Position numbers and translations under genes: made by a program
Notes under the pieces: model-generated
Told to the model about the DNA's origin: nothing
Databases searched by the model: none
Seen by the model: only the letters and a program-made list of their open reading frames with translations
Assembly (NCBI RefSeq): GCF_001483135.1
Contig: NZ_LNAL01000006.1
Coordinates: forward strand, 558,003 to 622,002
Length of the DNA stretch: 64,000 nt
Direction: 5' to 3'
Source of the DNA: Solirubrum puertoriconensis
GTDB taxonomy: Bacteria; Bacteroidota; Bacteroidia; Cytophagales; Hymenobacteraceae
Part shown: positions 50,095-58,945 of the stretch, piece after piece
Layout: the number at the start of each line of letters is the position of its first letter
How positions within the stretch are numbered: the first letter of the stretch is position 1

Positions 50095-51471
50095 ATGCTC
50101 CGTAGCTCCGCCTCTATTTTACTGTTACTTGCCGCCACTGCCTGCGTGCCCCTGGGTACGCCCATCACCGACCCCAACGCCGGCCGCCCCGGGCAGGGTA
50201 GCGCCGTGCAGGCACCTAGGGCCAATCAGCAGCTGCGCTTCGAGGATGCCATTTACGACCCCGACGTGCTGAGCGTGCAGTGCTACGCCGCCACGGGGCA
50301 GCCCACCGAAATTTTCAGCCCGCCGGTGGTGCCGCTGTCGGCCAGTGGCAGCATGGTGCTGGAGTTCGATATTTTGGGCAGCCAGAGCCGCCGCCTCACC
50401 GCGCGCCTTGTGCACTGCAATGCCGACTGGACGCCCTCCGTCCTCACGGATCTGCAGTTCCTTAACGAAATCAACGAATTCAACCTCATGCAGTACCGCA
50501 CCTCGGTGGGTACGCAGGTGCCGTATTTTCACTACCGCTTGCCTGTTCCGGCGGTTAAGCTGTCGGGCAATTTCCTGCTGGTAGTGCAAGATGGCACCAC
50601 CCGGCAGCCGGTGTTGTCGCGGCGTTTGTTGGTGTTCGATAACCTGGTAGAAGTGGGGGCGCAGCTGGGCTTGGCGCCCGGCGGCAACGCCCGCTACACC
50701 ATGCAGCAAATTGACTTCGTTATCCGCTACGGCAACTACCCCCTCGTGAACCCGGCCGTGGAAACCAAGGTGGTGATGCGTCAGAACTTCCGCTGGGACA
50801 ACGCCAAGTACAACCTGCGGCCCACGTTTGTGCGCGATGCCGAGCAACAGCTCGATTACCAGTACTTCAACTTCGAGAATGCCTTTCCGGCGTTCAACGA
50901 GTTTCGGTTTGCCGATTTGCGCTCCTTGCGCACCATGGGGGTAGGCGTAGCTCAGCTCAACATCCAATCCTCGCCGCGCGAGGTACTGCTACTGCCCGAA
51001 GAAAGCCGCGCCGAGCGGGCCTACACCCAGTACGAGGACGCCGACGGGCAGCGCGTGTTCGAGAGCCGCGAATACGGCAACGGCGCCACCAACGCCGATT
51101 ACGTCTGGACGACCTTTCAGCTGCGCGCCCCCAGCGTAGCGCCTGGCCCCGTGTACGTGTTCGGCGCCCTCACCGATTGGAAGCTCAAGGAGGACTTCAA
51201 GCTAACCTACAACGCCGCCCAGCAGCTTTACACCGGCCGCGCGCTGCTCAAGCAGGGCTACTACAACTACTACTTTGTGGTGGGCCAGCCCGGCGCCGTG
51301 CCCGATGCAGGCTACTTTGAGGGCAGCTACCAACTCACCCAAAACCAGTACGATATTCTGGTGTATTACCGCCCGCCCGGCACCCGCACCGATTTGCTTG
51401 TTGGTTACCGCCCGCTGGTAGTAAACGGCGCCCAAGTGCGCACCTCGCAGCCCAGCCCTTTCCGCCGCTGA
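50095..51471 (+). CDS. T9SS plug-type protein (DUF5103)
   Basis: The 458-residue protein has a lipoprotein-like signal (ILLLLAATAC, Cys17) and a long beta-rich domain with the DUF5103 features: DPDVLSVQCYA near 55-65, FDILGSQSRRLTARLVHCNADW near 88-109 in pieces, QYRTSVGTQVPYFHY and the C-terminal YVFGALTDWKLKEDFKLTY plus YYNYYFVVGQ. In Flavobacterium and Porphyromonas studies a Plug protein closes the SprA translocon of the type IX secretion system on the periplasmic side. It fits with the T9SS-exported subtilase of this window. The other T9SS genes are not here. The DUF5103 assignment is from memory of the family. Confidence 0.82.
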   Translation: MLRSSASILLLLAATACVPLGTPITDPNAGRPGQGSAVQAPRANQQLRFEDAIYDPDVLSVQCYAATGQPTEIFSPPVVPLSASGSMVLEFDILGSQSRRLTARLVHCNADWTPSVLTDLQFLNEINEFNLMQYRTSVGTQVPYFHYRLPVPAVKLSGNFLLVVQDGTTRQPVLSRRLLVFDNLVEVGAQLGLAPGGNARYTMQQIDFVIRYGNYPLVNPAVETKVVMRQNFRWDNAKYNLRPTFVRDAEQQLDYQYFNFENAFPAFNEFRFADLRSLRTMGVGVAQLNIQSSPREVLLLPEESRAERAYTQYEDADGQRVFESREYGNGATNADYVWTTFQLRAPSVAPGPVYVFGALTDWKLKEDFKLTYNAAQQLYTGRALLKQGYYNYYFVVGQPGAVPDAGYFEGSYQLTQNQYDILVYYRPPGTRTDLLVGYRPLVVNGAQVRTSQPSPFRR

Positions 51472-51513
51472 TCGGCCGCGCACCCAGGCTGTGCCTGGAA
51501 AGGATGAAACGGG

Positions 51514-51614
51514 TCATGCTTCATCTGGCGTCCGTTTGCCGAAGCATCTCTGCCGCTTCGCTGGATAGAAGGTTACTATCAGGAGAGATGCTTTGGCTGC
51601 GCCTCTGCATGACG
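51514..51614. repeat. REP-like repeat copy
   Basis: GTTACTATCAGGAGAGATGC at 51572 and TTGGCTGCGCCTCTGCATGA up to 51612 recur almost unchanged at 54541-54582, and in reverse complement inside 9661-9684. An inward-facing GTCATGCTTCATC lies at the left end. Confidence 0.6.
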
Positions 51615-51678
51615 TTCAGTTACCACCTAGGGCACAGCAGCAGCAGGGGCAACCCTAGGATGGAGTAATTAAGCCCAT

Positions 51679-52227
51679 TCACTCGGAGGCCTGCCCCAGG
51701 GCGCGCTGCGTGTCGCGCACTACCGTGGCCCAGGTTTGCTGCATCAGCTCGGCATCTACGCCGGTGCGCTCCACGTACTGTTGCTGGTATTGTTGCAGGC
51801 GGTTGTGCAGGGCCCGCGCCCGCGCCTGAAAGCCTGCAAAGTCGGCTACCAGCTGCCCTTTGTGCTCGGGCTGCAGCAGCCGCTGGGCATGTACCTTGAA
51901 ATACGTGTCGGCCAGGTATTCGCGCAACATTAAAACTTGCTGCAGCTCGTCGCGGTCGGCATCGGCTAGCTGATAAGCCATTTGCGTTTCGATGGCCAAA
52001 ATACCGGCGGGCTTCGCGGCTGCGGCGTACTCCTCAAACAAAGCTGTGTATTGCTCCGGCGTTTCGGGCTTCACCTGAAACAGCTTATCAAAGATGAGCA
52101 TGTTGGCCAGCTGCTGCTCCACGGCTTGGCCGAAGTACACGGCCAGCCCGAAGTGCGCGTATACTTCCTTGGTTTGCTCTTCGGGGCTGAGCTGCTGAAA
52201 ATGATCGAGGATGGGCTGAATGTTCAT
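51679..52227 (-). CDS. Hypothetical soluble protein, helical
   Basis: The 182-residue protein is predicted to be helical, with a first helix MNIQPILDHFQQLSPEEQTKE and further helices rich in Glu/Gln/Arg and Leu, and no signal peptide or membrane segment. It has no conserved motif that I recognise. The ATG at 52227 is chosen since the alternative at 52284 adds a short hydrophobic stretch overlapping a CCTAGG-rich promoter region. It converges on the T9SS plug gene and is divergent from the M48 gene. Function unknown. Confidence 0.7.
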   Translation of the reverse strand: MNIQPILDHFQQLSPEEQTKEVYAHFGLAVYFGQAVEQQLANMLIFDKLFQVKPETPEQYTALFEEYAAAAKPAGILAIETQMAYQLADADRDELQQVLMLREYLADTYFKVHAQRLLQPEHKGQLVADFAGFQARARALHNRLQQYQQQYVERTGVDAELMQQTWATVVRDTQRALGQASE

Positions 52228-52437
52228 AACGATTGTGGAGCAGCCTGCAAGTACGGCAAAAAGCAATTGGCCCGGTATTGGCAAATGCCCGGGTACCTAG
52301 GGCCATCTTGCTGCTGGCGGAATACCCCGGCGTAGGCCAACGGTTGTACTACTCGTAACCTTAGCCTGCATCTGAACCGTTGCAGGCATAGTTGCTCTCG
52401 TAACAACTTTCCCACCCCGACACTTCTTACCATTCAT

Positions 52438-53883
52438 ATGCATACCAACTTGCTCCGCCGACTCCGGCCTTTGGCCCTGCTTGGCCTGCTGCTCCCGCTG
52501 GCTGGCTCTACCAGTCCTGCCTTTTACGCACCAGCTAACCGTGCGCCCGTGCAAGGGGCGCAGCCCGATCCGCAGGTAGTTGCCATGTTTGGCCTGCTCG
52601 ACAACGCCAAGCTGCAGAGCTACATCGACGAGAAAGGCCTGCAAATGGGGCGTATTTCCGACCGCCCCGCCGATGTAAAAGGCTTCACCATCGTCGATTC
52701 GCCCATCATCAACGCCTTCGCCACCCCCGATGGCCACGTGTACTTTACGCGCGGCATTATGGCGCACTTCAACAACGAAGCGCAGTTTGCCGGTGTGCTG
52801 GGCCACGAAATTGGCCACATTACGGCGCGCCACGGCCAGAAGCAGCAAACCCGCTCCACCATTGCCAACGGGGCGCTTATCCTGGGTTCTATCTTGTCGC
52901 GGCGCGTGGCCTCGCTGGCGCAGCCCTTGTCGCAGGTGGCGGGCCTGGGGCTGCTGAAGTACGGCCGCGACGACGAAAACGAATCCGACCAGCTCGGGGT
53001 GAAGTACTCCAGCAAAATCGGCTACGACCCGGCTTCCATGGCCGATTTCTTCCTGACCTTGCAACGCACCGAGCAAAGCAGCGGCGCTGCCACGGTGCCC
53101 ACGTTCTTGTCGTCGCACCCGAACTCGGCCGACCGCTACCAGAACGTGAAAAAAATGGCCGTGCAAGCCGAGCAGCAAGCCGGCCGCCAGCTGGCCGTAA
53201 ACCGCGACCAGTACCTACGCATGATCGACGGCCTGGCCTACGGCGACGACCCGCGCCAGGGCTACGTAGAATCCGGCGCCTTTTACCACCCCGAGCTGAA
53301 GTTTCAATTTCCGGTGCCGCAGGGCTGGAAAACCCAAAACTCGCCGCAGCAATTTCAGATGGCTGAGCCCAATGGCCAGGCCGTGCAAGTGCTGCTGCTA
53401 GCCCCCGGCAACTCCCTCGACCAAGCCGCCCAAGCCTTAGCTGAGCAGCTAAAGCTGCAAAATGCCCAGGCTTCACGCACCACCATCAACAGCTTCCCGG
53501 CTATTGCCGTGCAAGGCGACCAAATCGGCCAGAACCAGCAGGGCCAACAGGGCATTACGGCGCGTACGCTGTCCTATCTTATTCAGGATGGCCAAACCAT
53601 TTATGCCCTGGTGGGCATGAGCGCACCCAGCACCTTCAGCTCCTATGGCCCCACGTTCCAGCGCGTGGCCCAAGGTTTCCGCCGCCTCACCGATGCCAAC
53701 AAAATCAACCGCCAGCCCGAGCGCGTGCGCATCAAAACCGCCAAAGCCGGCCAAACCCTAGCTTCGGCGCTGGCGGCCAACGGCGTACCTAGCAGGCGCT
53801 ACGAAGAAATGGCTATTTTGAATGGCATGAAAACCACCGATAAGATGACGGCTGGGCAGCTGTTTAAGGTGGTCGGCAAGTAA
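52438..53883 (+). CDS. M48-family metalloprotease (BepA-like), exported
   Basis: The 481-residue protein has a signal peptide (LALLGLLLPLAGS) and an M48 catalytic domain: AFATPDGHVYFTRGIM near 90-106, the zinc motif HEIGHITARHGQ near 124-135 and the Glu in ENESDQLGVKYSSK near 179-192. The second half has no repeat of TPR type but a soluble domain (about 280-420) and a C-terminal LysM-like end (AGQTLASALAANGVPSRRYEEMAIL in pieces). BepA-type proteases work on outer-membrane proteins in the periplasm, and a similar quality-control role is likely. Not in an operon. Confidence 0.9.
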   Translation: MHTNLLRRLRPLALLGLLLPLAGSTSPAFYAPANRAPVQGAQPDPQVVAMFGLLDNAKLQSYIDEKGLQMGRISDRPADVKGFTIVDSPIINAFATPDGHVYFTRGIMAHFNNEAQFAGVLGHEIGHITARHGQKQQTRSTIANGALILGSILSRRVASLAQPLSQVAGLGLLKYGRDDENESDQLGVKYSSKIGYDPASMADFFLTLQRTEQSSGAATVPTFLSSHPNSADRYQNVKKMAVQAEQQAGRQLAVNRDQYLRMIDGLAYGDDPRQGYVESGAFYHPELKFQFPVPQGWKTQNSPQQFQMAEPNGQAVQVLLLAPGNSLDQAAQALAEQLKLQNAQASRTTINSFPAIAVQGDQIGQNQQGQQGITARTLSYLIQDGQTIYALVGMSAPSTFSSYGPTFQRVAQGFRRLTDANKINRQPERVRIKTAKAGQTLASALAANGVPSRRYEEMAILNGMKTTDKMTAGQLFKVVGK

Positions 53884-53901
53884 CTCTGACGGCCATACTT
53901 C

Positions 53902-53940
53902 AAAGGGCTAGGCTTCGAGTTTGTCAAGGCTTAGCCCTTT
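53902..53940. terminator. Hairpin between convergent genes
   Basis: AAAGGGCTAGGC and GCTTAGCCCTTT pair with one G/T mismatch between the ends of the M48 and the next gene; it overlaps the last codons of the minus-strand gene. Confidence 0.5.
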
Positions 53941-54360
53941 TATGTGTCTTTCAATTTCTGCTGGCTCAAACAAGATCCACACGTCGTCGCCGATCGGTAA
54001 GCGTGGCACGAAATCATCTTCAGCGTACCAGTTGGCGATGCCCACTTGGTGCTCGCCGAACGTCAGTACTACCAAATGCGGCTCGTTGAAATACGTTACC
54101 GACTTCTTGCCCTCAGTTCCTTCTTCAAACCACGTTTCTTCCTTGAGCCCGTATACGGAGAATGTGGTTAAGCACTGGCTTAGGCAACGCTGCCAGTATG
54201 CTGAACTGGGTTCGTAACGCTCGAGAGCCTGGCAAAAGGACTCGTGTGATATGCCTAGGCTGTAACTCATCCAGCCTTCTACGTTGGTCCAACTGAAATA
54301 CAACCTAGGCCCCGCCTTCAAAGGAAAGCTCCAGTTGAAGGGCAATGATGTCGGTGCCAT
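53908..54360 (-). CDS. Hypothetical cytosolic protein
   Basis: The 150-residue protein has no signal or membrane helix and reads as an alpha/beta domain with aromatic and acidic residues (YFSWTNVEGWMSYSLG, ANWYAEDDFVPRLP, EPAEIERHIKGLSLDKLEA). No family is recognised. ATG 54360 is used; the extension to 54429 has no coding character. Some CCTAGG sites are in it, one of them out of the usual Leu-Gly frame (54303). Alone between a convergent M48 gene and the ychF terminator. Confidence 0.6.
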   Translation of the reverse strand: MAPTSLPFNWSFPLKAGPRLYFSWTNVEGWMSYSLGISHESFCQALERYEPSSAYWQRCLSQCLTTFSVYGLKEETWFEEGTEGKKSVTYFNEPHLVVLTFGEHQVGIANWYAEDDFVPRLPIGDDVWILFEPAEIERHIKGLSLDKLEA

Positions 54361-54506
54361 GTTGATTGTTAATAAGGTCGTGTTCCGGATAAATGTCGTG
54401 GTAGCACACGGCCTGCAGCTTACGGCCACAGGCTGAATTTAGTGGCTTGATAATATGCTGATTTAGTGATTCCTCCATCATATGTTGGTGCGAAGACCGA
54501 ACAGAA

Positions 54507-54537
54507 AACGCCCCGGCCGAATTCCGGCCGGGGCGTT
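54507..54537 (-). terminator. Terminator of ychF
   Basis: AACGCCCCGGCCG (54507-54519) pairs perfectly with 54525-54537, followed on the minus strand by TTTTC. Confidence 0.75.
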
Positions 54538-54540
54538 GAA

Positions 54541-54582
54541 GTTACTATTCAGCGAGATGCTTCGGCTTCGCCTCTGCATGAC
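54541..54582. repeat. REP-like repeat copy
   Basis: GTTACTATTCAGCGAGATGC followed by TTCGGCTTCGCCTCTGCATG is nearly identical to 51572-51614. Confidence 0.6.
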
Positions 54583-54600
54583 CAGCTAGAATAATCCTGA

Positions 54601-55701
54601 TTACACGTTGAAGCGGAAGTGCATGATGTCGCCGTCCTGCACCACGTATTCCTTGCCTTCCACAGCCATTTTGCCGGCTTCTTTGATCTTGGCTTCCGAG
54701 CGGTACTGCTCGTAGTCGGCCAGCTTGATTACCTCGGCGCGGATGAAGCCTTTCTCGAAATCAGAGTGGATGACGCCGGCTGCGGCCGGGGCTTTGTCGC
54801 CGCGGTGGATGGTCCAGGCGCGTACTTCCTTCACACCGGCGGTGAAGTAGGTAATCAGGTTCAGGATGTCGTACGAAGCGCGGATGAGCTTATCCAGGCC
54901 CGACTCCGTGAGGCCGTACTCACCCAGGAACATAGCTTTTTCCTCGGGGTCGTCCATTTCGGCAATCTGCGATTCGATGGCGGCCGAAATCACCACTACC
55001 TGGGCGTTTTCGTTGGCAATATGGGCGCGCAGGGCATCTACGTACTTGTTGCCGCCGGCTGGGATGCTAGCTTCGTCAACGTTGGCAGCGTAGATAACCG
55101 GCTTGATGGTGAGCAGCTGCAGGTCTTCAACGGCCGCCAGTTCTTCTTCCGAAGCATCGAGCGAGCGGGCGTTGTTGCCAGCCTCCAGGTGCGCCTTGAA
55201 GCGTTGCAGCGCGGCAACCTCTTTCTTCGCTACGGCGTCGCCGCTCTTGGCCGAGCGCTCCGACTTCTGCAGCTTCTTGTCGATGCTTTCGAGGTCTTTC
55301 AGCTGCAGCTCTGTGTCGATTACGTCTTTGTCGAACACGGGGTCGACGCCGCCGGCTACGTGCACGATGTTGGGGTCGTCGAAGCAGCGCACTACGTGGA
55401 TGATGGCATCAACCTCGCGGATGTTGGCCAAGAACTTGTTGCCGAGGCCTTCGCCCTTGGAGGCGCCTTTTACGAGGCCGGCAATGTCGACGAACTCCAC
55501 GATGGTGGGCACCACGCGCTCGGGCTTCACAATCTCCTCCAGCACTTGCAGGCGCGCATCGGGCACGGTTACCACGCCCACGTTGGGCTCGATGGTGCAG
55601 AAGGGGTAGTTGGCCGACTCGGCCTTGGCGTTCGACAACGCGTTGAACAGGGTAGACTTACCTACGTTAGGCAGCCCGACAATACCGCAGCGAAGACCCA
55701 T
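54601..55701 (-). CDS. ychF: Redox-regulated ATPase / GTPase-like YchF (Obg family)
   Basis: The 366-residue protein has the N-terminal GIVGLPNVGKSTLFNALSN P-loop at about 6-24, the switch segment FVDIAGLVKGASKGEGLGN, the NxxE motif variant KPVIYAANVDE that makes the family prefer ATP, a coiled-coil insert (about 130-200) and a C-terminal TGS domain ending QDGDIMHFRFNV. YchF/OLA1 proteins bind the ribosome and control stress responses. A TACCTTTG promoter element lies at 55767-55774. Monocistronic with its own terminator. Confidence 0.97.
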   Translation of the reverse strand: MGLRCGIVGLPNVGKSTLFNALSNAKAESANYPFCTIEPNVGVVTVPDARLQVLEEIVKPERVVPTIVEFVDIAGLVKGASKGEGLGNKFLANIREVDAIIHVVRCFDDPNIVHVAGGVDPVFDKDVIDTELQLKDLESIDKKLQKSERSAKSGDAVAKKEVAALQRFKAHLEAGNNARSLDASEEELAAVEDLQLLTIKPVIYAANVDEASIPAGGNKYVDALRAHIANENAQVVVISAAIESQIAEMDDPEEKAMFLGEYGLTESGLDKLIRASYDILNLITYFTAGVKEVRAWTIHRGDKAPAAAGVIHSDFEKGFIRAEVIKLADYEQYRSEAKIKEAGKMAVEGKEYVVQDGDIMHFRFNV

Positions 55702-55766
55702 GTCTTTCTATAATTCTGAATGTTGAGTTCTGAGTGCTGAACTAGACCTAGGGCCTAATGCGGGGG

Positions 55767-55774
55767 CAAAGGTA
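55767..55774 (-). promoter_or_regulatory. -7 element (TACCTTTG) of ychF
   Basis: On the minus strand TACCTTTG matches TAnnTTTG and precedes the ychF ATG (55701) by about 65 bases, leaving a 5' leader. Confidence 0.55.
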
Positions 55775-55851
55775 CGAAGCACCGACGGGGTTAGCACAGA
55801 TGAAACAGAAGTGGGCCGAATGCTAGGCTCCTCTCCGTTGTGTTTAGCCGC

Positions 55852-56412
55852 TTAGTTGAACGCGTAGCGGTAATACGCCGGAATTTCGCGCAAGAGGCTG
55901 TACATATCCCGAAGCTCGAAATAGTCTGCGTGTGCTCCGTATACCTGATGGTTGCCTTGTTGCTTTAGGAGCATTTTGGTGCGGGTAATATGGTAGAATT
56001 GCGACACAACTAGCACCGAGCCCAATTGCTGGCGTTGCGCCACAGCAGCAAAGTTTTGGGCCGTAGCCCGCGTGGTGTTTCCTAGGTTATCCTCGATGAT
56101 GGCATCGGCAGGGACGCCAGCAGCTTCGAGATAAGCAGCCATAGCCCGGCCTTCGTAATGGCCCTCTTTGCCGAGCCCACCGCTCACCATCACAACGGGA
56201 GCCAGCTTTTGCCGATACAACTCCAAGCCTTTGTCGAGCCGCGCCTGCAAGCGAGCCGACAGCGTGCCATTGGGATTAACTGTGTTGCCTAGGATCAGGA
56301 TGCAATCGGCCGGTTGCGGATTGTCGTCGAGGCCATCCAAAGTGGTGAGGATAGCGTGAGATACGAACCAGAAAACCAGGAATTGAGCAAAGAGGCGTAG
56401 GGCCGGTTTCAT
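55852..56412 (-). CDS. YdcF/SanA-family protein (DUF218)
   Basis: The 186-residue protein has an N-terminal membrane helix (about 7-25) and a DUF218 domain: ADCILILGNTVNPNGTLSARL, APVVMVSGGLGKEGHYEGRAM and EDNLGNTTRATAQNFAAVAQR, followed by VVSQFYHITRTKMLLKQQG. These motifs form a nucleotide- or phosphate-binding pocket. SanA relatives act in envelope permeability; the reaction is unknown. ATG 56412 is used; the longer frame begins with a Cys-rich piece that is not conserved. Confidence 0.88.
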   Translation of the reverse strand: MKPALRLFAQFLVFWFVSHAILTTLDGLDDNPQPADCILILGNTVNPNGTLSARLQARLDKGLELYRQKLAPVVMVSGGLGKEGHYEGRAMAAYLEAAGVPADAIIEDNLGNTTRATAQNFAAVAQRQQLGSVLVVSQFYHITRTKMLLKQQGNHQVYGAHADYFELRDMYSLLREIPAYYRYAFN

Positions 56413-56516
56413 AATCACACTGCGTATAAACTGGCTACTGCAAAAGCAACAACGCGCCACCACCTAGGCCGGAGCCGCGGCGGAAGCGCGTTGCGTAAGA
56501 AGGGGTGCCGTAAAGC

Positions 56517-56864
56517 TTAGTAATTGTCGGGCGTATAGGCAGGGCCGTCGTAGCGGTTAGGATCCTCGAAAGCAGGGCGGGGGCGGTCGAGCTCGGCCAC
56601 TTCCTCAGGCGTGAGCAGCTCTTGGCGCACGTAGTCGATGGCATCTTGCAGCGCATCAGCAAATTTCAAGAAGTCCTCTTTGTACAGAAAAATCTTGTGT
56701 TTCTCGTAGGAGAAAGTGTCGTCGTCGCGGAGGCGGCGCTTGCTTTCGGTAATCGTCAGGTAATAGTCCTGACCGCGCGTTGCCTTCACGTCGAAGAAAT
56801 ACGTGCGCTTGCCGGCTTTAATGCGCTGGGAATAAATCTCGTCCTGTTCGTAGCGGTCTTCCAC
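56517..56864 (-). CDS. PUR-family DNA/RNA-binding protein (DUF3276)
   Basis: The 115-residue protein starts with GTG 56864 and has the PUR-alpha-like fold of DUF3276: IYSQRIKAGKRTYFFDVKATRGQDYYLTITE in parts, SKRRL and KIFLYKEDFLKFADALQDAIDYV. The tail (EVAELDRPRPAFEDPNRYDG) is acidic and flexible. A Borrelia relative (BpuR/EbfC-type PUR) binds nucleic acids; the Bacteroidota proteins are thought to act likewise. No ATG lies in frame within 30 bases upstream, so GTG is the likely start. Probably transcribed alone, with the divergent DUF58 gene starting about 260 bases away. Confidence 0.82.
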   Translation of the reverse strand: MEDRYEQDEIYSQRIKAGKRTYFFDVKATRGQDYYLTITESKRRLRDDDTFSYEKHKIFLYKEDFLKFADALQDAIDYVRQELLTPEEVAELDRPRPAFEDPNRYDGPAYTPDNY

Positions 56865-57125
56865 GGGGTCCAGCTTAAAGATGAAGAAATGGAAACTTGA
56901 TTGGGTTATTCTGAGAAGATTGAAAAATCTCCGGCTAAAGCTACCGGTTAGGCGTGGTATATGAAAATTTATTGCAAAAAATAGTGTCTAGCTAAGTTTG
57001 GGTCCAATTTATTGACGTAAGCCTGGCACATTTCCGCGGTAGCTCGGCCGTCGGGGGCACTTGCCCGGCAACTTGCGCGTTACTTTCGCAGTCTGTATTG
57101 GTGCACACCTGCCTTATCCGTTGCC

Positions 57126-58049
57126 ATGCCTCCCCAGCCACTCGACCTAGCCGCCGTCCGCTCGTTTGAAAACCTGGAGTTTTTGGCGCGTCAGCTGGTC
57201 GATGGTTTTATCACGGGCTTGCACCAGTCGCCGTACCACGGCTTTTCGGTGGAGTTTTCGGAGCACCGCCTCTACAACCCCGGCGAAAGCACCCGCCACC
57301 TCGATTGGAAAGTGCTGGCCCGCACCGATAAGCTTTTTGTGAAGCGCTACGAGGAGGAAACCAACCTGCGCTGCCACATTCTGCTCGACGTGTCGTCGTC
57401 GATGTACTACCCGCGGCCGAGCAACGACAAGCTGCACTTTTCGGTGCTGTGCGCCGCGGCGCTGGCCACGCTCCTGCAAAAGCAGCGCGACGCGGTAGGG
57501 CTCGTCACGTTTTCCGACAAAGTGGAGATACAAACGCCCGTGCGCTCTACCAGCACGCACCGCCACACCTTATTGCTGCAGCTGCAGCAGCTAATGGAGC
57601 GGCAGGCACCCACCGAGCGCGGCGGCACCGAGGTGGCCAGGGTAATTCACCAGATTGCGCAGCAAATCCCCAAACGCTCGCTTGTCATCATCTTTTCGGA
57701 TATGCTCGGGCGCAGCCAGCAAAAGCAAGCCGACACGCTGGCCGCCTTGCAGCACTTGCGCCACCAGCACCACGAGGTGCTGCTGTTTCACGTGATGGAC
57801 CGCGCCACCGAAGCCGATTTCGATTTTGCCGAACGCCCCTACGTGTTTGAGGACGTTGAAACCGGAGAGCGGGTAAAGCTGAGCCCGGCGCAGGTGCGCG
57901 AGCAGTACCGCGCCGCTATGCAGCAGTTTACGCAGGAGCTGGCCGAGCGCTGCGGCCAGTATCGCATCGATTTTGTACCCGTCGATATTCGCGAACCATT
58001 CGACCGGGTGCTGTACGCTTACCTGGTAAAGCGCGGCAAAGTGCGCTAG
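57126..58049 (+). CDS. DUF58 domain-containing protein (MoxR-associated, von Willebrand-like)
   Basis: The 307-residue protein has the DUF58 motif EHRLYNPGESTRHLDWKVLARTDKLFVKRYEEE near 46-78 (in pieces) and a von Willebrand A domain with the MIDAS start DVSSSM, plus an SDMLGRSQQKQ segment. It has no membrane helix. In other genomes DUF58 proteins are next to MoxR ATPases, but none is in this window. A weak -7 sequence (TACTTTCG) is present about 40 bases upstream. Possible role: co-chaperone or metal insertion with MoxR. It is followed by a two-helix membrane ORF 18 bases later. Confidence 0.87.
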   Translation: MPPQPLDLAAVRSFENLEFLARQLVDGFITGLHQSPYHGFSVEFSEHRLYNPGESTRHLDWKVLARTDKLFVKRYEEETNLRCHILLDVSSSMYYPRPSNDKLHFSVLCAAALATLLQKQRDAVGLVTFSDKVEIQTPVRSTSTHRHTLLLQLQQLMERQAPTERGGTEVARVIHQIAQQIPKRSLVIIFSDMLGRSQQKQADTLAALQHLRHQHHEVLLFHVMDRATEADFDFAERPYVFEDVETGERVKLSPAQVREQYRAAMQQFTQELAERCGQYRIDFVPVDIREPFDRVLYAYLVKRGKVR

Positions 58050-58067
58050 CCAGTTTCCTCTTTTGAA

Positions 58068-58256
58068 ATGATTGACTTCCCGTTACTGATTATCTGCGTT
58101 GTTCTCACGTTTTTCAGCGCGCTCATCACCACGTACATAGCCCAGGGCAGGCCGTTTTGGCGCTGGTTTATCATTGGCATGCTGCTGCCCTACGTGAGCA
58201 TTTTCATTGCCATGATCGTGGCATACCTCGATCAGAAAAAAGAAAAACAGGCGTAG
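58068..58256 (+). CDS. Two-helix membrane protein
   Basis: A 62-residue ORF with two hydrophobic helices (about 5-24 and 34-53), a GRPFWRW loop between them, and a basic tail (DQKKEKQA). It is 18 bases after the DUF58 stop in the same direction, so they are likely co-transcribed. No family or function can be given. Confidence 0.65.
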   Translation: MIDFPLLIICVVLTFFSALITTYIAQGRPFWRWFIIGMLLPYVSIFIAMIVAYLDQKKEKQA

Positions 58257-58277
58257 AAGTAGCGTTGCTGCCTAACG

Positions 58278-58916
58278 CTAAGGCTTAGGCTCGTTGTCCA
58301 AAGACTGCCACAGGTACTTGCATGCTACTGAGCGGTAAGGGCGCCACGGTTCGGCCAATTCTGTCATGCGGCGCAGTAGCGCGCGGCCGGCTTCCTCGAG
58401 TTGGTAGTGGCGGCGCATGGCGTTCTGAATTCCTAGGTCACCTTCGGCGAAAACATCGGGCTGGTCGAGGGCGAACATCTGCAGCATTTGGGCCGTCCAG
58501 CGGCCTACACCTTTTATTTGGATGAGGTGCTGAGTAAAGGCGTCCTCATCAAGCTGCGAAAGGTGGGCATGGTCGAGCTGACCTTGCAGGGCAAACTCGG
58601 CAATAGCCCGCAGGTAACCGGCTTTTTGCTTCGAAATGCCCACGGCACGCAGCTCGTCGTCGGAGAGGTGTACCAGCACGTTGGGCTCGGGGTAGCCGTC
58701 GGGCTTAAACAGGCTTTCGAGCTTGCGCCAGATGGCAGCGGCGGCTTTGGTCGAGATCTGCTGGCTCACAACTGCCTTCAATAAGGCTAGGTACAGGTCT
58801 TCGTGCGCTGAGGGCTTAATAGGGCGGCCTTGTGCAATGAGGGCGGCCAAGATGGGGTCGGCTTGGCTGAGGTGCTGTAGGGCAGCGGCCATTTCGAAGG
58901 AGGTGGGAGCGGGCAT
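58278..58916 (-). CDS. DNA-3-methyladenine glycosylase (AlkA-like, HhH-GPD)
   Basis: The 212-residue protein has the HhH-GPD fold: the EDLYLALLKAVVSQQISTKAA helix near 38-58, the helix-hairpin-helix IKGVGRWTAQMLQMFAL near 134-150 and the catalytic Asp in FAEGDLGIQNAM near 156-167. It removes alkylated bases from DNA in base-excision repair. It lacks the N-terminal AlkA domain, so it belongs to the shorter Mag1/AlkA-2 type. Convergent with the two-helix ORF. Confidence 0.9.
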   Translation of the reverse strand: MPAPTSFEMAAALQHLSQADPILAALIAQGRPIKPSAHEDLYLALLKAVVSQQISTKAAAAIWRKLESLFKPDGYPEPNVLVHLSDDELRAVGISKQKAGYLRAIAEFALQGQLDHAHLSQLDEDAFTQHLIQIKGVGRWTAQMLQMFALDQPDVFAEGDLGIQNAMRRHYQLEEAGRALLRRMTELAEPWRPYRSVACKYLWQSLDNEPKP

Positions 58917-58945
58917 TTACAGTTAATTATCAGCAGGATAGGAGC

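Noticed and set aside
54619-55713. 364-residue open frame antisense to ychF
   Set aside because: It is the shadow of a highly conserved gene and has no recognisable domain.
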